Of a stretch of DNA of 64,000 nucleotides, positions 33,703 to 43,757 are shown in pieces. Origin of the DNA: Phocaeicola faecicola (GTDB lineage: Bacteria; Bacteroidota; Bacteroidia; Bacteroidales; Bacteroidaceae). Each line of letters starts with the position of its first letter. Position 1 is the stretch's first letter. The stretch covers positions 1 to 64,000 of the forward strand of contig NZ_JABSOE010000019.1 of NCBI RefSeq assembly GCF_013618865.1, read 5' to 3'. The notes under the pieces are model-generated. The model searched no databases. It worked only from the letters and a program-made list of their open reading frames with translations, and was not told where the DNA came from. A program made the position numbers and the translations under genes.

Positions 33703-35187
33703 TTAGTCATTCTGCTCGGTAATCGCATCGTTGGCATTCAGTTCCTTATCCGGAATCTGATATATAAACAATTTACTACCGGCTTCTACCGTTTTCGGAG
33801 CATTCGGACTATGATTTACCGCATGAGTTCTATCCAGATTTTCTCCACGGCGCTTCATATCCAGCAGTCTTCGTCCTTCGCCCCACATTTCAATACGCTT
33901 CTGGATTTTGATTTCCTCCAACAGTTCATTACCCGACTTAGTACATGTATAATCAGGTACACGAGTCTTCATAATCTCCTCCAGCATTGCCTTTGCCTCT
34001 TCTGGCTTATTGTCATTATACAAAGCCTCCGCAGCCAAGAAATACATTTCACCTGTTCTCAGAAAAATATAGTCAGAACTGAAGGTATCTCCTTTCTTCA
34101 GAGAGCCTACATCCACAAATTTATGCTGGACATACTGCTGTACCTTGTAATGGGGGTCACTGGTTTCCTTGATTTCAATACCAAACCATCCTTTACGGAT
34201 ATCATTGGCGGCAATCTTGTCGTATAAATCGCTGGCAATCATTTTATAGCTCTTCAACGCTCCACCATATCCCGGAGCAAATGGATCCATATGACTCATA
34301 AATGAAGCATAGAAAGTATTGGTTTCCGCATTGATATCTGCTCCCCAGAGAACCTCGCTCAGTCCGAGGTCATTGAATCCAGACAAAAGTTCATCTTTGC
34401 TCATCAGTTTTCCACCTTCGATGGCCAATTTTGCATACTTGGCAACTTCTGCCCACTGATCTTTATGGTCATTTACAAAAGACAATACATTGGCATAAAT
34501 AGCTGCAGCAGCATATTCATTCAATTCACTCTTGCTGGAAATACCTTTCCCTTTCAAGAGATTATATCCCTTGTCAATATCCGAGAGAATCTGTGTATAT
34601 ACCTCGCCTACAGGAACCCGTTCAGGACGAGTATACGCTTCTGTATAGATAGGAATACCCGGTTTTTCCTTATTCCACTGATAAGGCTGCTGGTACAGGT
34701 TAATCAACCAGAAATAGCAGTAAGCTCTCACAGTATAGCTTTGTCCCAACATCTTCTGCACATTCTCCGCGCTCTGGTCTTCCAACGTAGAAAGTTTGGC
34801 AATTACCTCATTGGCACCACTGATAACCGCATAAAGTTCCTGCCAGCAAGTGGTAGGCCGACGGTATGATGAGCCTCTGTTATCCAGAAAATAGTCGTAT
34901 ACAAAGAAATTCTGAGTCATATAAGCCATATCATCTCCCATCATATCGGTAGCCAGTTCAAATGCCTTCAAACCAAAGTCATCATGACTAGCCCGAGCTT
35001 CCGGAGCGAACAAGTTTTTATAATAACCAGTAATATATCCTTTTATTGCATCCGGATTTCTTTCAATAGCATCCTGAACTTGCTCTTCCGAAGCATTTTC
35101 AGAAGGAAGTTTGTTCAAGAAATCATCGCCGCATGACGCAAATAAAAACGGAGCGGCTAACCACAATATATATTTTGAATATTTCAT
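33703..35187 (-). CDS. SusD/RagB family lipoprotein of silent cassette 1
   Basis: This 494-residue outer-membrane lipoprotein is the glycan-binding partner of a SusC transporter. The lipobox is FLFASC (Cys19). The TPR-rich SusD fold shows NANEVIAKLSTLEDQ-like helices and VRAYCYFWLINLYQQPYQW, the 'R.{2}YF.L...YG..P' block of the family. It also carries IFLRTGEMYFLAAEALYNDNKPEEAKAMLEEI and KRIEMWGEGRRLLDMKRRGENL near the C-terminus. It follows the 5'-truncated susC at 35.2 kb by 16 bases and should be expressed only if that gene gains a promoter by inversion. Confidence 0.9.
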   Translation of the reverse strand: MKYSKYILWLAAPFLFASCGDDFLNKLPSENASEEQVQDAIERNPDAIKGYITGYYKNLFAPEARASHDDFGLKAFELATDMMGDDMAYMTQNFFVYDYFLDNRGSSYRRPTTCWQELYAVISGANEVIAKLSTLEDQSAENVQKMLGQSYTVRAYCYFWLINLYQQPYQWNKEKPGIPIYTEAYTRPERVPVGEVYTQILSDIDKGYNLLKGKGISSKSELNEYAAAAIYANVLSFVNDHKDQWAEVAKYAKLAIEGGKLMSKDELLSGFNDLGLSEVLWGADINAETNTFYASFMSHMDPFAPGYGGALKSYKMIASDLYDKIAANDIRKGWFGIEIKETSDPHYKVQQYVQHKFVDVGSLKKGDTFSSDYIFLRTGEMYFLAAEALYNDNKPEEAKAMLEEIMKTRVPDYTCTKSGNELLEEIKIQKRIEMWGEGRRLLDMKRRGENLDRTHAVNHSPNAPKTVEAGSKLFIYQIPDKELNANDAITEQND

Positions 35188-35203
35188 AAATTTCCTGTTT
35201 TTA

Positions 35204-38140
35204 TTAGAAGTTGATATTTACACCAAATGAAATAGCACGGATTGCAGAATAGTTCGCTGCAGAATATCCATATTCATACTGGCGCGGATCCAATCCTTTT
35301 CTCTTTGAGAACATAGCGACATTATCTGCCGAAACATAAATACGAGCAGAATTAGCCTGAATAGCCTTCATCCATTTATTCGGGAATGTGTAACCCAATG
35401 AGATGTTGCGGATATTGAAATAGGAAGCATCTATCAAGAAACGAGAAGACTGCTGATTGGCATTTTGTGAACCGTCCATAATAGGCACATCCGTATATTT
35501 GTTTTCAGGAGTCCAGGCATTGAGAATGTCATTGTGCCAGTTAGATCCAATGTTACTTCCTGCATGCATAAAGTTAGCATACATTGAGTCGTACAACTGT
35601 CCGCCAATCTGGAAGTTCGTACCGATTGAGAAGTCAAAGTTCTTATATGAGAAGTCCATGCTCAGTCCACCTTGGAAATCTGGAAGAGTAGAGCCCAAAT
35701 CATACTTGGAAGCCTTTGAATAATCTTCAGTTACCGTACGTCCTATCACATTGCCTTTCTCATCTTTTTCGTCCATATACCATTGTGCAGCACCTGTTTC
35801 TGGATTTACCCCGGCATACTCATAAGTATACAAGTCATAAATTGAACCACCTTCTGTCAAGCGGAACAAAGAAGCTGTACCATGAATAATACCATCTTTT
35901 CTCTTTTCTTCCGGCAGACTGATAATTTTATTTCTGTAATGAGTACCATTAAAAGAAATCACCCATTCAAAATCTTCTGTCCGTACCGGAGTTCCAGTCA
36001 CAGTGAATTCAATACCCTGATTCTTCATATCCAGCAGATTCATTGGAATATACGAAATACCTGAAGAAATCGGATAAGGCATATTGTACAACATGTCAGA
36101 AGTATTCTTCAAGAAGTATTCCATATCAAACTTCAAGCGATGGTCAAAGAAGGCAGACTCGATACCAACGTTCAAGTTCTTACTCTTTTCCCAAGTCAGG
36201 TCTTTGTTGCCACGATAAACTTCTACTACAGAGAAATCACCGTTATTATTAGATATTTTATACTGCTTCAAGTAAGGCTGGTATACAGGATTTTTAGCTT
36301 CATCCAAAATACCGTCATTACCCTGAGTACCAAAACTAGCCTTTACTTTAAGGTCATTCAGCCACTCCACATCTTTCAGCCATTCTTCCTGTGTCATTCT
36401 CCATGAACCACCAACAGACCAGAATGTACCTCTACGATTATCCGGATGGAATTTTGAAGAAGAGTCTGTACGCAAACTTGCAGAGAAATAATATTTGTCA
36501 TCATAGTCATAATTCAGACGGCCAAAGAAACTTTCAATACTGTGTTCCTGGGTATATGACTCCATATCACTCATTGTAATTGCATTGTTGAACTCCGGAT
36601 TACCAACGGTATAGAAATTATATTTATGAGTATACTGATAGCTGGTAATATAGAGGTAAGATTCATGTCCGACCATTACGTCGAATGAGTGCTTGCCCAA
36701 TGAATTTGCATAGCTGGCAATCTGATTGGCAGTAAACGACTGAGAACGAATATTGTACTTATAAGTACGACCGTTTACTTTAGCGGCATCACCGTAAAGC
36801 TGGTTCATATGGTCTGTACGTACCTGATTAATCAAGTCGTAACCAATATTGGCACTCAGTTTAAAGCCTTTGAACAAATTCAGGTTCACAGAACCACGGC
36901 CCGAGAAATTATCATTTAATGTACGGTGTACATCCAAGTCGGAATTTGCGGCCACATTCTGATTAGCAAAACCACCTAAACGTGTACTGTAAGTACCGTC
37001 ACCAAAATCATATATCGGTTGTCCTGCTTCATCAAAAATTTGCACACCGTTAGCATCGTATGCATATACCGGATAGATTGGAGCAATCTGCTGAGTAAAC
37101 ATAAATGCATTCGAGAAATTGCTCAGAGAAGCCCCTTCAGCCTGTCCTGCGTTTTTCTCACTTCTGGCATAAGACAGGTTTCCGCTTAAATCAATGTATT
37201 TATTGACTGTATGAGTAATATTGGCACGAGCCGAAAAACGGTCAAAGTTTGTATTGCGCAAAATACCTTCGTCTTTCAAATATCCTAAAGAGAGGAAATG
37301 AGTGCTTTTTGAACTACCACCCTGTACACTGACATTATATTCCTGACGTGTACCATTGTGCAAGGCTTCTTTAGCCCAGTCGTCATTGTGTTTCAAGGGA
37401 GCACTTGAAACCACACCATCAGGTGTTACCATTGCATTGTTGGCTACCCCTACAAACGGGTTGTAACCAATCTTATTGATCAAGTCTTCCGAGGCCTTTG
37501 CACCATCACCCAACTGATTCTTTCCTACCACCCAGGCAGTCTGCACATAGGCTCTCTGGTCCTTCATAATATCATATTCAGGAATAGCACGTGTATTAAC
37601 ACCCCAACGGGCTTCCACACTTACACGACTTTTATCGGCCGAACCTTTTTTAGTTGTAATCATTACCACACCATTTGCAGCACGAGAACCGTAAAGGGCA
37701 GCAGAAGCCGCATCCTTCAAAATTGACATGCTTTCAATATCCGATGGATTCAACGCATTTACAGCATCTTCTTCATATGGCATACCATCTACAATATAAA
37801 GAGGAGCAGAAGAAGCACTGAAAGATCCTATACCACGGATACGGATTTTTGAGTTTTCACCAGGCTGACCACTAGTAGATATCACCTGTACACCTGCGGC
37901 AGCACCTTCAAGCGCTTTGGAAACAGAAGAGACTTGTAACTTAGCGATATTTTCACCACTGACTGCGGCAGCCGAACCAGTGAAGGATGATTTTTTAGCT
38001 GTACCGTATGCTACAACCATTACTTCATCAAGCTGTTCAGAATCTGACTTTAAGGCAACCTTAACCATCGGTTTGATAGTTACTTCCTGGCTCTGCAATC
38101 CGATGAATGAAACCACCAAAGTCTTGGCGGAACTTCTCAT
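35204..38140 (-). CDS. Silent, 5'-truncated SusC/RagA transporter (cassette 1)
   Basis: This 978-codon frame encodes nearly all of a SusC TonB-dependent transporter but lacks the signal peptide and the first ~67 residues. After a chance ATG-AGA it enters the family sequence at SSAKTLVVSFIGLQSQEV, exactly at the shared 15-bp core (38120-38134). The plug follows (KIRIRGIGSFSASSAPLYIVDGMPYEED, SMSILKDAASAALYGSRAANGVVMITTK), then the beta-barrel to the C-terminal GVNINF. From the core, 79 bases are identical to the complete susC at 51.8 kb, then identity drops. No promoter-like box or signal sequence lies upstream. Without export signal it should be non-functional here; inversion would join it in frame to the expressed 5' module. 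Confidence 0.9.
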   Translation of the reverse strand: MRSSAKTLVVSFIGLQSQEVTIKPMVKVALKSDSEQLDEVMVVAYGTAKKSSFTGSAAAVSGENIAKLQVSSVSKALEGAAAGVQVISTSGQPGENSKIRIRGIGSFSASSAPLYIVDGMPYEEDAVNALNPSDIESMSILKDAASAALYGSRAANGVVMITTKKGSADKSRVSVEARWGVNTRAIPEYDIMKDQRAYVQTAWVVGKNQLGDGAKASEDLINKIGYNPFVGVANNAMVTPDGVVSSAPLKHNDDWAKEALHNGTRQEYNVSVQGGSSKSTHFLSLGYLKDEGILRNTNFDRFSARANITHTVNKYIDLSGNLSYARSEKNAGQAEGASLSNFSNAFMFTQQIAPIYPVYAYDANGVQIFDEAGQPIYDFGDGTYSTRLGGFANQNVAANSDLDVHRTLNDNFSGRGSVNLNLFKGFKLSANIGYDLINQVRTDHMNQLYGDAAKVNGRTYKYNIRSQSFTANQIASYANSLGKHSFDVMVGHESYLYITSYQYTHKYNFYTVGNPEFNNAITMSDMESYTQEHSIESFFGRLNYDYDDKYYFSASLRTDSSSKFHPDNRRGTFWSVGGSWRMTQEEWLKDVEWLNDLKVKASFGTQGNDGILDEAKNPVYQPYLKQYKISNNNGDFSVVEVYRGNKDLTWEKSKNLNVGIESAFFDHRLKFDMEYFLKNTSDMLYNMPYPISSGISYIPMNLLDMKNQGIEFTVTGTPVRTEDFEWVISFNGTHYRNKIISLPEEKRKDGIIHGTASLFRLTEGGSIYDLYTYEYAGVNPETGAAQWYMDEKDEKGNVIGRTVTEDYSKASKYDLGSTLPDFQGGLSMDFSYKNFDFSIGTNFQIGGQLYDSMYANFMHAGSNIGSNWHNDILNAWTPENKYTDVPIMDGSQNANQQSSRFLIDASYFNIRNISLGYTFPNKWMKAIQANSARIYVSADNVAMFSKRKGLDPRQYEYGYSAANYSAIRAISFGVNINF
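38120..38134 (-). repeat. Inversion core site, silent cassette 1
   Basis: AGTTCCGCCAAGACT on the minus strand, identical to 48056-48070 (same orientation) and 51971-51985 (opposite orientation). In frame it encodes Ser-Ser-Ala-Lys-Thr. With the next bases it forms an imperfect dyad, CCGCCAA-GACT-TTGGTGG, as expected for a tyrosine recombinase site. Confidence 0.8.
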
Positions 38141-38302
38141 ACAAACAATTCCGTTGATTTACAGATGATTATCATTCTTAACGGAAAAGTTTAAAATCTC
38201 CCTCTATCACGCCTCCAGATAGTCTGTCCTACATTGAGGACCTCCGATTTTCTACCCGAAATCACTCCGAAACATACCTCATTCTCCCATTTCCATAAAA
38301 AC

Positions 38303-38338
38303 AAAAGAGACCGCACTCAAACAAGTGCAGTCTCTTTT
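38303..38338. terminator. Terminator after the intact SusD gene
   Basis: AAAAGAGACCGCACT and AGTGCAGTCTCTTTT (38303-38317/38324-38338) form a 15-bp stem with one G-T pair and a 7-nt loop, with A/T runs on both sides. It ends the intact susC/susD operon and insulates silent cassette 1 from readthrough. Confidence 0.85.
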
Positions 38339-38396
38339 TCAGACCATTTATACTGTCAGATCTTACTCGTGTGTTTTCCCAAAAAATCAGATTTTA

Positions 38397-40001
38397 TTAG
38401 CGAGTACCATTGGCCCACCATACATTTTCAGTGAACACGTATTGTCCGTTACCGTATGCACTCTGTACATTCGGATTTGCACTGACTTCGTCACTTCCGT
38501 ATGGGGCACGCAACGGGAATTTGTTTTCGTTCTGGAATCCGTAGAAAGTCTTCAGGTCTTTTCCTTCTGCCATCAGACGACGTACATCGTTGTAGCATTC
38601 TGTAGTTTCACCATTCGATCCCCACATTGCAATGTACTTCTGAATCATGGTTTCCTTCAACGGGTCAGCATCAAACAGTGCTGCGATTTCTGTATCGAAG
38701 TATTCTTTTGCCTCTTCTTCTGTCAGTGCAGCTACGTCATTGGCAGTAATCGGATAACTTGTCTGCTTCAATCCTGAAGCCACATTTTTCTCCATATTCA
38801 TCAATCCGGCTACTACCGCATCCTTCAAGACTGATTTAGCCTCATCCAGACGTTCCAGACGTACCAGGGCTTCTGCTTTCAGGAAGAGCAGTTCATGGTA
38901 GCTCTGCAGATAAGTAGGAGCATCGCTGGCAAATCCGAAGATAGAAGTCACGTACTTACGCTGGTCCTGATCCGGTTTACCGTTAGGAGCCAACAGCTGT
39001 TTTGATTCGTCCAGATCCTTGATCTGTGTGCCTTTGCTGTTGTTGTCGAGGGCAGTGACATACACACGCTGCAAGCGCGGGTCCTTGCGGGCAACCAGTT
39101 TATCATACATACTCTTGCTGGCAGCCATGTATTCGCGGCTGTCGAAGAAGTCATAGCACGGGTTGCGGTTGGTCATTCCATCGTAGATGGTAAAGGCAGC
39201 CTGTTCGTCTGTCGACTGAGCCGCTTTGCTGATACAGTCCAGAATTGTTTCCAGGGTAGCTTCTTTATCAGTTGCTTTGTTCAGCGTATGCATCAGGTAG
39301 CGGGCTTTCAGTCCATAAGCCAGTTTCAGCCATTTGTTAGCAGCGGTACTTCCTCCACCGAACAGAATATCCTGTGCTCCCGGACCTCCGGTAGCGTGTT
39401 CGTCTCCACGTGGAAGATCATCGATGGCCGCATTCAGGTAGTCCATGATTGCATTGTAGATGCTTTCCTGCTTGTCCAGTTCCGGAGTCATGGACTGAGG
39501 CTTACCGTTATCCAGGTTCGGCAGAGCTGCCTGACTGAACGGTGCATCACCGAATGCGTCGGTAATCAGAGCGGCATTGATGGCAGCCAGCACTTCTCCC
39601 ATTCCTTTTGTAGTGTAATTACCCGACTGTGCACCGCCTTCTGCGCATCGGTCAATAATGATACGGGCATTCTTAAGCGTGCTGTACAAGTTGGTCCATA
39701 CGTTATTATAGGTAGTAGACGAGTACACTTCTGTGGTACGGGTCTCTGCATTCCACAACTGGTTGAAAACTCCGACTTCCTGTTCGATGTATGAAGAAAA
39801 ATAATGGTTGAAATCTCCTCCCACGTTACTGAACGCTGTTGCTGTAATCGCATCGGTCAGTATAAACTTGGCATCCACCTGATGAGGGTTATCACGGTCG
39901 GTGTTTATTTTGTCCATTTTATCCTCGGAACAAGACATCATTGTACCTGCCACCAGAGCCATAGACAAATAAAAACGGATATTTTTAAATGTATATTTCA
40001 T
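38397..40001 (-). CDS. SusD/RagB-like lipoprotein (SusD-like_2 type) of the intact pair
   Basis: This 534-residue lipoprotein has lipobox GTMMSC (Cys24). Its sequence (NTDRDNPHQVDAKFILTDAITATAFSNVGGDFNHYFSSYIEQEVGVFNQLWN) is of the SusD-like_2 subtype rather than the classical SusD of cassettes 1 and 2. IGEVLAAINAALITDAFGDAPFSQAAL-type helix, KYLASP-free core, and YLQSYHELLFLKAEALVRLERLDEAKSVLKDAV near the end follow the subtype. It is 11 bases after the complete susC at 40.0-43.2 kb and is expressed with it. The cognate glycan or peptide is unknown. Confidence 0.88.
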   Translation of the reverse strand: MKYTFKNIRFYLSMALVAGTMMSCSEDKMDKINTDRDNPHQVDAKFILTDAITATAFSNVGGDFNHYFSSYIEQEVGVFNQLWNAETRTTEVYSSTTYNNVWTNLYSTLKNARIIIDRCAEGGAQSGNYTTKGMGEVLAAINAALITDAFGDAPFSQAALPNLDNGKPQSMTPELDKQESIYNAIMDYLNAAIDDLPRGDEHATGGPGAQDILFGGGSTAANKWLKLAYGLKARYLMHTLNKATDKEATLETILDCISKAAQSTDEQAAFTIYDGMTNRNPCYDFFDSREYMAASKSMYDKLVARKDPRLQRVYVTALDNNSKGTQIKDLDESKQLLAPNGKPDQDQRKYVTSIFGFASDAPTYLQSYHELLFLKAEALVRLERLDEAKSVLKDAVVAGLMNMEKNVASGLKQTSYPITANDVAALTEEEAKEYFDTEIAALFDADPLKETMIQKYIAMWGSNGETTECYNDVRRLMAEGKDLKTFYGFQNENKFPLRAPYGSDEVSANPNVQSAYGNGQYVFTENVWWANGTR

Positions 40002-40012
40002 AATGAATCTGC

Positions 40013-43000
40013 TTAAAATTTAAATGTTAAACCAAAACCATAGCTTGATGTACCCGGCATAGAGAATCTTTCAAATGCTCCGGCCATGTTGTTGTTACCC
40101 AGGGTAGCTTCCGGATCCAAACCTGGCAGCTGTGACCAGATCAGGATGTTGCGGGCAAACACATTGGCTGTGATGTGCAGGAATTTCTTGTCTACAATCG
40201 GATAGCTCAATGCAATTTCACGCAACTTGATGAATGAGTTGTCGTATACAGAAGCTTCATCGATTGAGTTCAGAGCATTGAAGTAATCGAATGCATTCTC
40301 ACCCTTGATCATGATGTCGTTCGGAGAGTAAGAACCGTCTGCATTCTGTTTTACGGCCGGCAGTTCGAACAGGAATTCTTCCTGCTTGCGGTAATCAGCT
40401 GAGCGCTGTGTCACACCGTAGTAGTCGAGTACACCCATTGTACCGCAATACATCTGTCCACCCTGCTTCCAGTCGAACACTGCCGACAGACGGAACTTGA
40501 ACAGTTCGATGCTTGTATTAAATCCTAAGCGGAAGTCCGGAGAAATCTTTCCGATCACCTGCGGCTCACCAGCCATCGGCATACCGTTCTCATCTACGAC
40601 GATATCACCGTTTTCATTGCGCAGGTATCCTGTACCATAGATAACCGGGAACTTGTCGCCGATGCTGGCACGTACCTGAGGAGTTACGAATCCACCCAAC
40701 ATGATGCTGTTTACACCGTCAGCCAGTTCATCTACGTAGTTGTCAATCTTAGAGAAGTTGAATCCGAAATCCCAGTAAAAGTTCTTCTTGTCAATCGGCT
40801 TCACTGTCAGTGACAATTCGTGTGCGTTAGTATGGATGGCACCTCCGTTGGTGATCATTTCGCTGTAACCGGTAGATGGAGACAATGGCACAGGGAAAAT
40901 CTGGTCTTTTACATTCTGACGTGAATAAGTATAGTTCAATGAGATCAGGCCGTGCCAGAAAGCAAGATCCAGACCAAGTTCATACGATTTAGTGTTCTGA
41001 GGTTTCAGGTTCGGGTCATAAATTCTGTAATAAGGAATGTATGAAGTAACCGAACCGAACGGATACTGGATAGGAGTTCCGGCAGAGAAACCGCCACCGT
41101 AACCCGGCACTGCATAGAAGTTTTCAATGTATTCTCCAGCCATACCTACTTCTGCATACGAACCACGTACCTTACCGAAGGTCAGGACTGAGTTGTCTTT
41201 CAGGAAAGGAAGTTCTGTAAAGATCCATCCCAAAGATACTGACGGATAAGTAAACGAACGGTTGCCGCGCGGCATTGAAGACACAATATCATTACGCACT
41301 GTAGCGTTGAAGTACAACATGCTCTTCCATGACAGAGACAAGTTGGCAAAGTTTCCGACCGTACGCTTTTTAGTCGTACTCTGGTTAGACTGGAAAGAAG
41401 TCGCATTTCCGATATGGTTCCATCCCGGGAAGTTGAAGTTATATCCTTCTGCAGTCGTCACACGTGTTGCCTTGTCTACCCATTCATTACCGTAGATAAG
41501 GTTGAAGTTAAAGTTGCTGTTCACCTGCCAGTCGTAAGTAACTGTCAGCAAAGAGTTCATTTCAGTGATGGTATACGAATCCTGTCTTGAATATCCTGTC
41601 GGATAGCTTGAGTCACCGTATCCGTAGTTATCTGAATAGATTGTGTTGTAAGCATCCACACCCAACTGATATTTTGCAGTAAGGTTATGGTTTTCTGTTC
41701 CGAAATTCGTATGATACTGTGCATACGCATTTCCGAAGAAGCGCTGTGAGCGTTCTTCGAACGAGTTGTTCTCAGTAGCCCAGTAAGCGTTGTTGAAAGT
41801 AGACGAACGATAGTTGTTCTGAGTATACGGGTCGCCTTCAATGTGTGAAGGAATACCGTTGAAGTCGTAGCTTGAAGGTGCACCATAGATAGTAGCTACC
41901 ACACCTTCGTTACCGGCACTCTGTTTCTGAATCTTAGAAGTGATGAAGTTACCGCTGAAACCAGTGCTCCAGTTCTCGCTCAAGTTGGCAGTTGCATTCA
42001 GTTTGGCATTGTATCTGTCCATACCGGTATTCGGGATGATACCTTCCGAATTGCTGTTACCCAAAGAGAATGAATAATAACCTTTGTCGAATGCCTGAGC
42101 CACGTTCACGTTGTTGCTCCAGGAAACTCCAGTATTGAAGAATTCCTTGGCATTGTCATAAGCCTGAGGCACTGCCCATGGGTCCAGTCCCGCAGCTGCA
42201 CGCTGAGGCACATAATACATACCTTCGTGCTTACCGTATTTCTGAGTATATTCATTGTCGGTATTACCACCATAAGTAAGGTCGTTTGCCAGGTCAGAGA
42301 TCAGCGGTCCCCATGCAGTAGAAGCGTAAGGTGAATACACACCGTCCACACCCTGTGCGAATTCTTTCTGGAAATCCGGCAAAGTAGAAACCTTTTCGAA
42401 TGACAGGTTCGTATTCAATGTCACTGTCGGTTTGCCTTTAGAAGCTCCCTTTCCACTCTTTGTCGTAATGACAATCACACCGTTCGAAGCTCTCATACCA
42501 TACAGTGCCGAAGCAGCCTGTCCTTTCAGAATGTTGATGCTTTCAATGTCGTTCGGGTCGATATCCACCGCACGGTTGGCAAAGTCGGCACCAGCCACAC
42601 TACCGGTGTTACGGCTGTCTGTATCAATATCTGAAGCAGAAGAAATAGGCATACCGTCGATTACATACAACGGAGTATTGTCACCGGTAAACGAACGTAC
42701 ACCACGGATGACAATCTGTGAAGAGGCTCCAGGCATACCTGATGACGGAGTAATGTCGACACCCGATACCTTACCCTGAAGTGCTGATGACAAACTGGAG
42801 CTGGCAGCCTGAGTCAGCTGGTCTCCTTTCAAATCCTGTACGGCATAAGCCAATGCTTTTTTCTCTTTCGAGATACCCATTGCAGTGACAACTACCTCAT
42901 CCAAGGCCTGAGCGTCTGATTTCAGGACTACCTTGACTACCGGCTGCACAGGAACTTCCTGAGACTGCAGACCGATGAAAGAAACCACCAGTGTCTTGGC

Positions 43001-43207
43001 GTTTTCCGGTACATTCGAAATGGTAAAATTACCATCGATGTCTGTCACTGTACCAACCGAGGTACCTTTCACTAATACCGAAGCTCCGACTACCGGGAAT
43101 CCGTCTTCTTCCGACATTACCGTACCGGTAATCTTAGTCGTCTGAGCATACATCATGCCTATTCCTATGAATATAAAAAGGCATGACAACCACATTCTTT
43201 TTACCAT
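40013..43207 (-). CDS. Complete SusC/RagA TonB-linked outer-membrane transporter
   Basis: This 1064-residue transporter has a signal peptide (MVKRMWLSCLFIFIGIGMMYAQ). A carboxypeptidase-D-like domain follows (TKITGTVMSEEDGFPVVGASVLVKGTSVGTVTDIDGNFTISNVPENAKTLVVS), then the TonB-box region (LDEVVVTAMG). The plug is IVIRGVRSFTGDNTPLYVIDGMPISSASD and the barrel ends GFGLTFKF. It has a strong promoter. At the position where the other three susC genes carry the recombination core, the DNA reads GAAAACGCCAAGACA, so it lacks the core and is not a shuffling partner. It lies physically inside the larger predicted inversion. Confidence 0.93.
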   Translation of the reverse strand: MVKRMWLSCLFIFIGIGMMYAQTTKITGTVMSEEDGFPVVGASVLVKGTSVGTVTDIDGNFTISNVPENAKTLVVSFIGLQSQEVPVQPVVKVVLKSDAQALDEVVVTAMGISKEKKALAYAVQDLKGDQLTQAASSSLSSALQGKVSGVDITPSSGMPGASSQIVIRGVRSFTGDNTPLYVIDGMPISSASDIDTDSRNTGSVAGADFANRAVDIDPNDIESINILKGQAASALYGMRASNGVIVITTKSGKGASKGKPTVTLNTNLSFEKVSTLPDFQKEFAQGVDGVYSPYASTAWGPLISDLANDLTYGGNTDNEYTQKYGKHEGMYYVPQRAAAGLDPWAVPQAYDNAKEFFNTGVSWSNNVNVAQAFDKGYYSFSLGNSNSEGIIPNTGMDRYNAKLNATANLSENWSTGFSGNFITSKIQKQSAGNEGVVATIYGAPSSYDFNGIPSHIEGDPYTQNNYRSSTFNNAYWATENNSFEERSQRFFGNAYAQYHTNFGTENHNLTAKYQLGVDAYNTIYSDNYGYGDSSYPTGYSRQDSYTITEMNSLLTVTYDWQVNSNFNFNLIYGNEWVDKATRVTTAEGYNFNFPGWNHIGNATSFQSNQSTTKKRTVGNFANLSLSWKSMLYFNATVRNDIVSSMPRGNRSFTYPSVSLGWIFTELPFLKDNSVLTFGKVRGSYAEVGMAGEYIENFYAVPGYGGGFSAGTPIQYPFGSVTSYIPYYRIYDPNLKPQNTKSYELGLDLAFWHGLISLNYTYSRQNVKDQIFPVPLSPSTGYSEMITNGGAIHTNAHELSLTVKPIDKKNFYWDFGFNFSKIDNYVDELADGVNSIMLGGFVTPQVRASIGDKFPVIYGTGYLRNENGDIVVDENGMPMAGEPQVIGKISPDFRLGFNTSIELFKFRLSAVFDWKQGGQMYCGTMGVLDYYGVTQRSADYRKQEEFLFELPAVKQNADGSYSPNDIMIKGENAFDYFNALNSIDEASVYDNSFIKLREIALSYPIVDKKFLHITANVFARNILIWSQLPGLDPEATLGNNNMAGAFERFSMPGTSSYGFGLTFKF

Positions 43208-43257
43208 AATTCTCTCTTTAAAATTTACTCTATTAACTTATTTTTCGAAATTAGGCG

Positions 43258-43288
43258 CAAAAGTATAAAACTGAATTTAACCGACAAA
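43258..43288 (-). promoter_or_regulatory. Promoter of the intact susC/susD pair
   Basis: TTTG (43285-43288), 19 bases, TACTTTTG (43258-43265) on the minus strand, a full consensus match 50 bases before the start codon. The leader ends TTTTAAAGAGAGAATT before ATG. Confidence 0.75.
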
Positions 43289-43698
43289 TGTCTAGCAAAT
43301 ACATCTATTTTGTATCAAATAGATATTTTAAAAGAATGTTTACAAACAATTTTTGGCAAATGTTTGAGAATTAGAAGATAAAAAGAAACGGGTAATATTT
43401 ATGCGTTTTTCTATCACAAATTGAGGCCGATGCCTGCTAACATTTATTAACAATAATTTTTCTCAAAATGAATAAATATCTCTAAAAAATACAATAAGTC
43501 TTTCCTGATTTACTATGTAATTCATACAATAGAAAAGAAATAAAATATATAGTGTAAGAAAAACGCCCGGTTTAGTTTTAAACTAAAAGATAAATTGGAA
43601 AAATTCAACAGGACGGAAAGAAAATACGAAATCCGTCCATATGATAACCGGAGCGAAAGAATGCAGGAATGTGGCATGCATCAGACACCGCACTGCAA
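43289..43698. other. AT-rich intergenic region without recognised features
   Basis: About 410 bases between the intact susC promoter and the terminator of silent cassette 2. I see no reading frame, RNA gene or repeat beyond short A/T runs. It may hold operator sites for the downstream pair. Confidence 0.5.
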
Positions 43699-43734
43699 TA
43701 AAAAACAAAGGGCCGAAGCCATCGGCTCCAGCCC
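43699..43734 (-). terminator. Terminator of silent cassette 2
   Basis: GGGCCGAAGCC (43710-43720) and GGCTCCAGCCC (43724-43734) pair with G-T wobble. On the minus strand the hairpin is followed by TTTGTTTTTT. It is 24 bases beyond the SusD stop codon. Confidence 0.8.
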
Positions 43735-43757
43735 CTGCTGTTCAAAAATCCTCCCGA

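Noticed and set aside
40013-43207. The intact susC as a fourth shuffling partner
   Set aside because: The DNA at the equivalent codons is GAAAACGCCAAGACA, sharing only the CGCCAAGAC part of the core, and the gene is complete with its own promoter.
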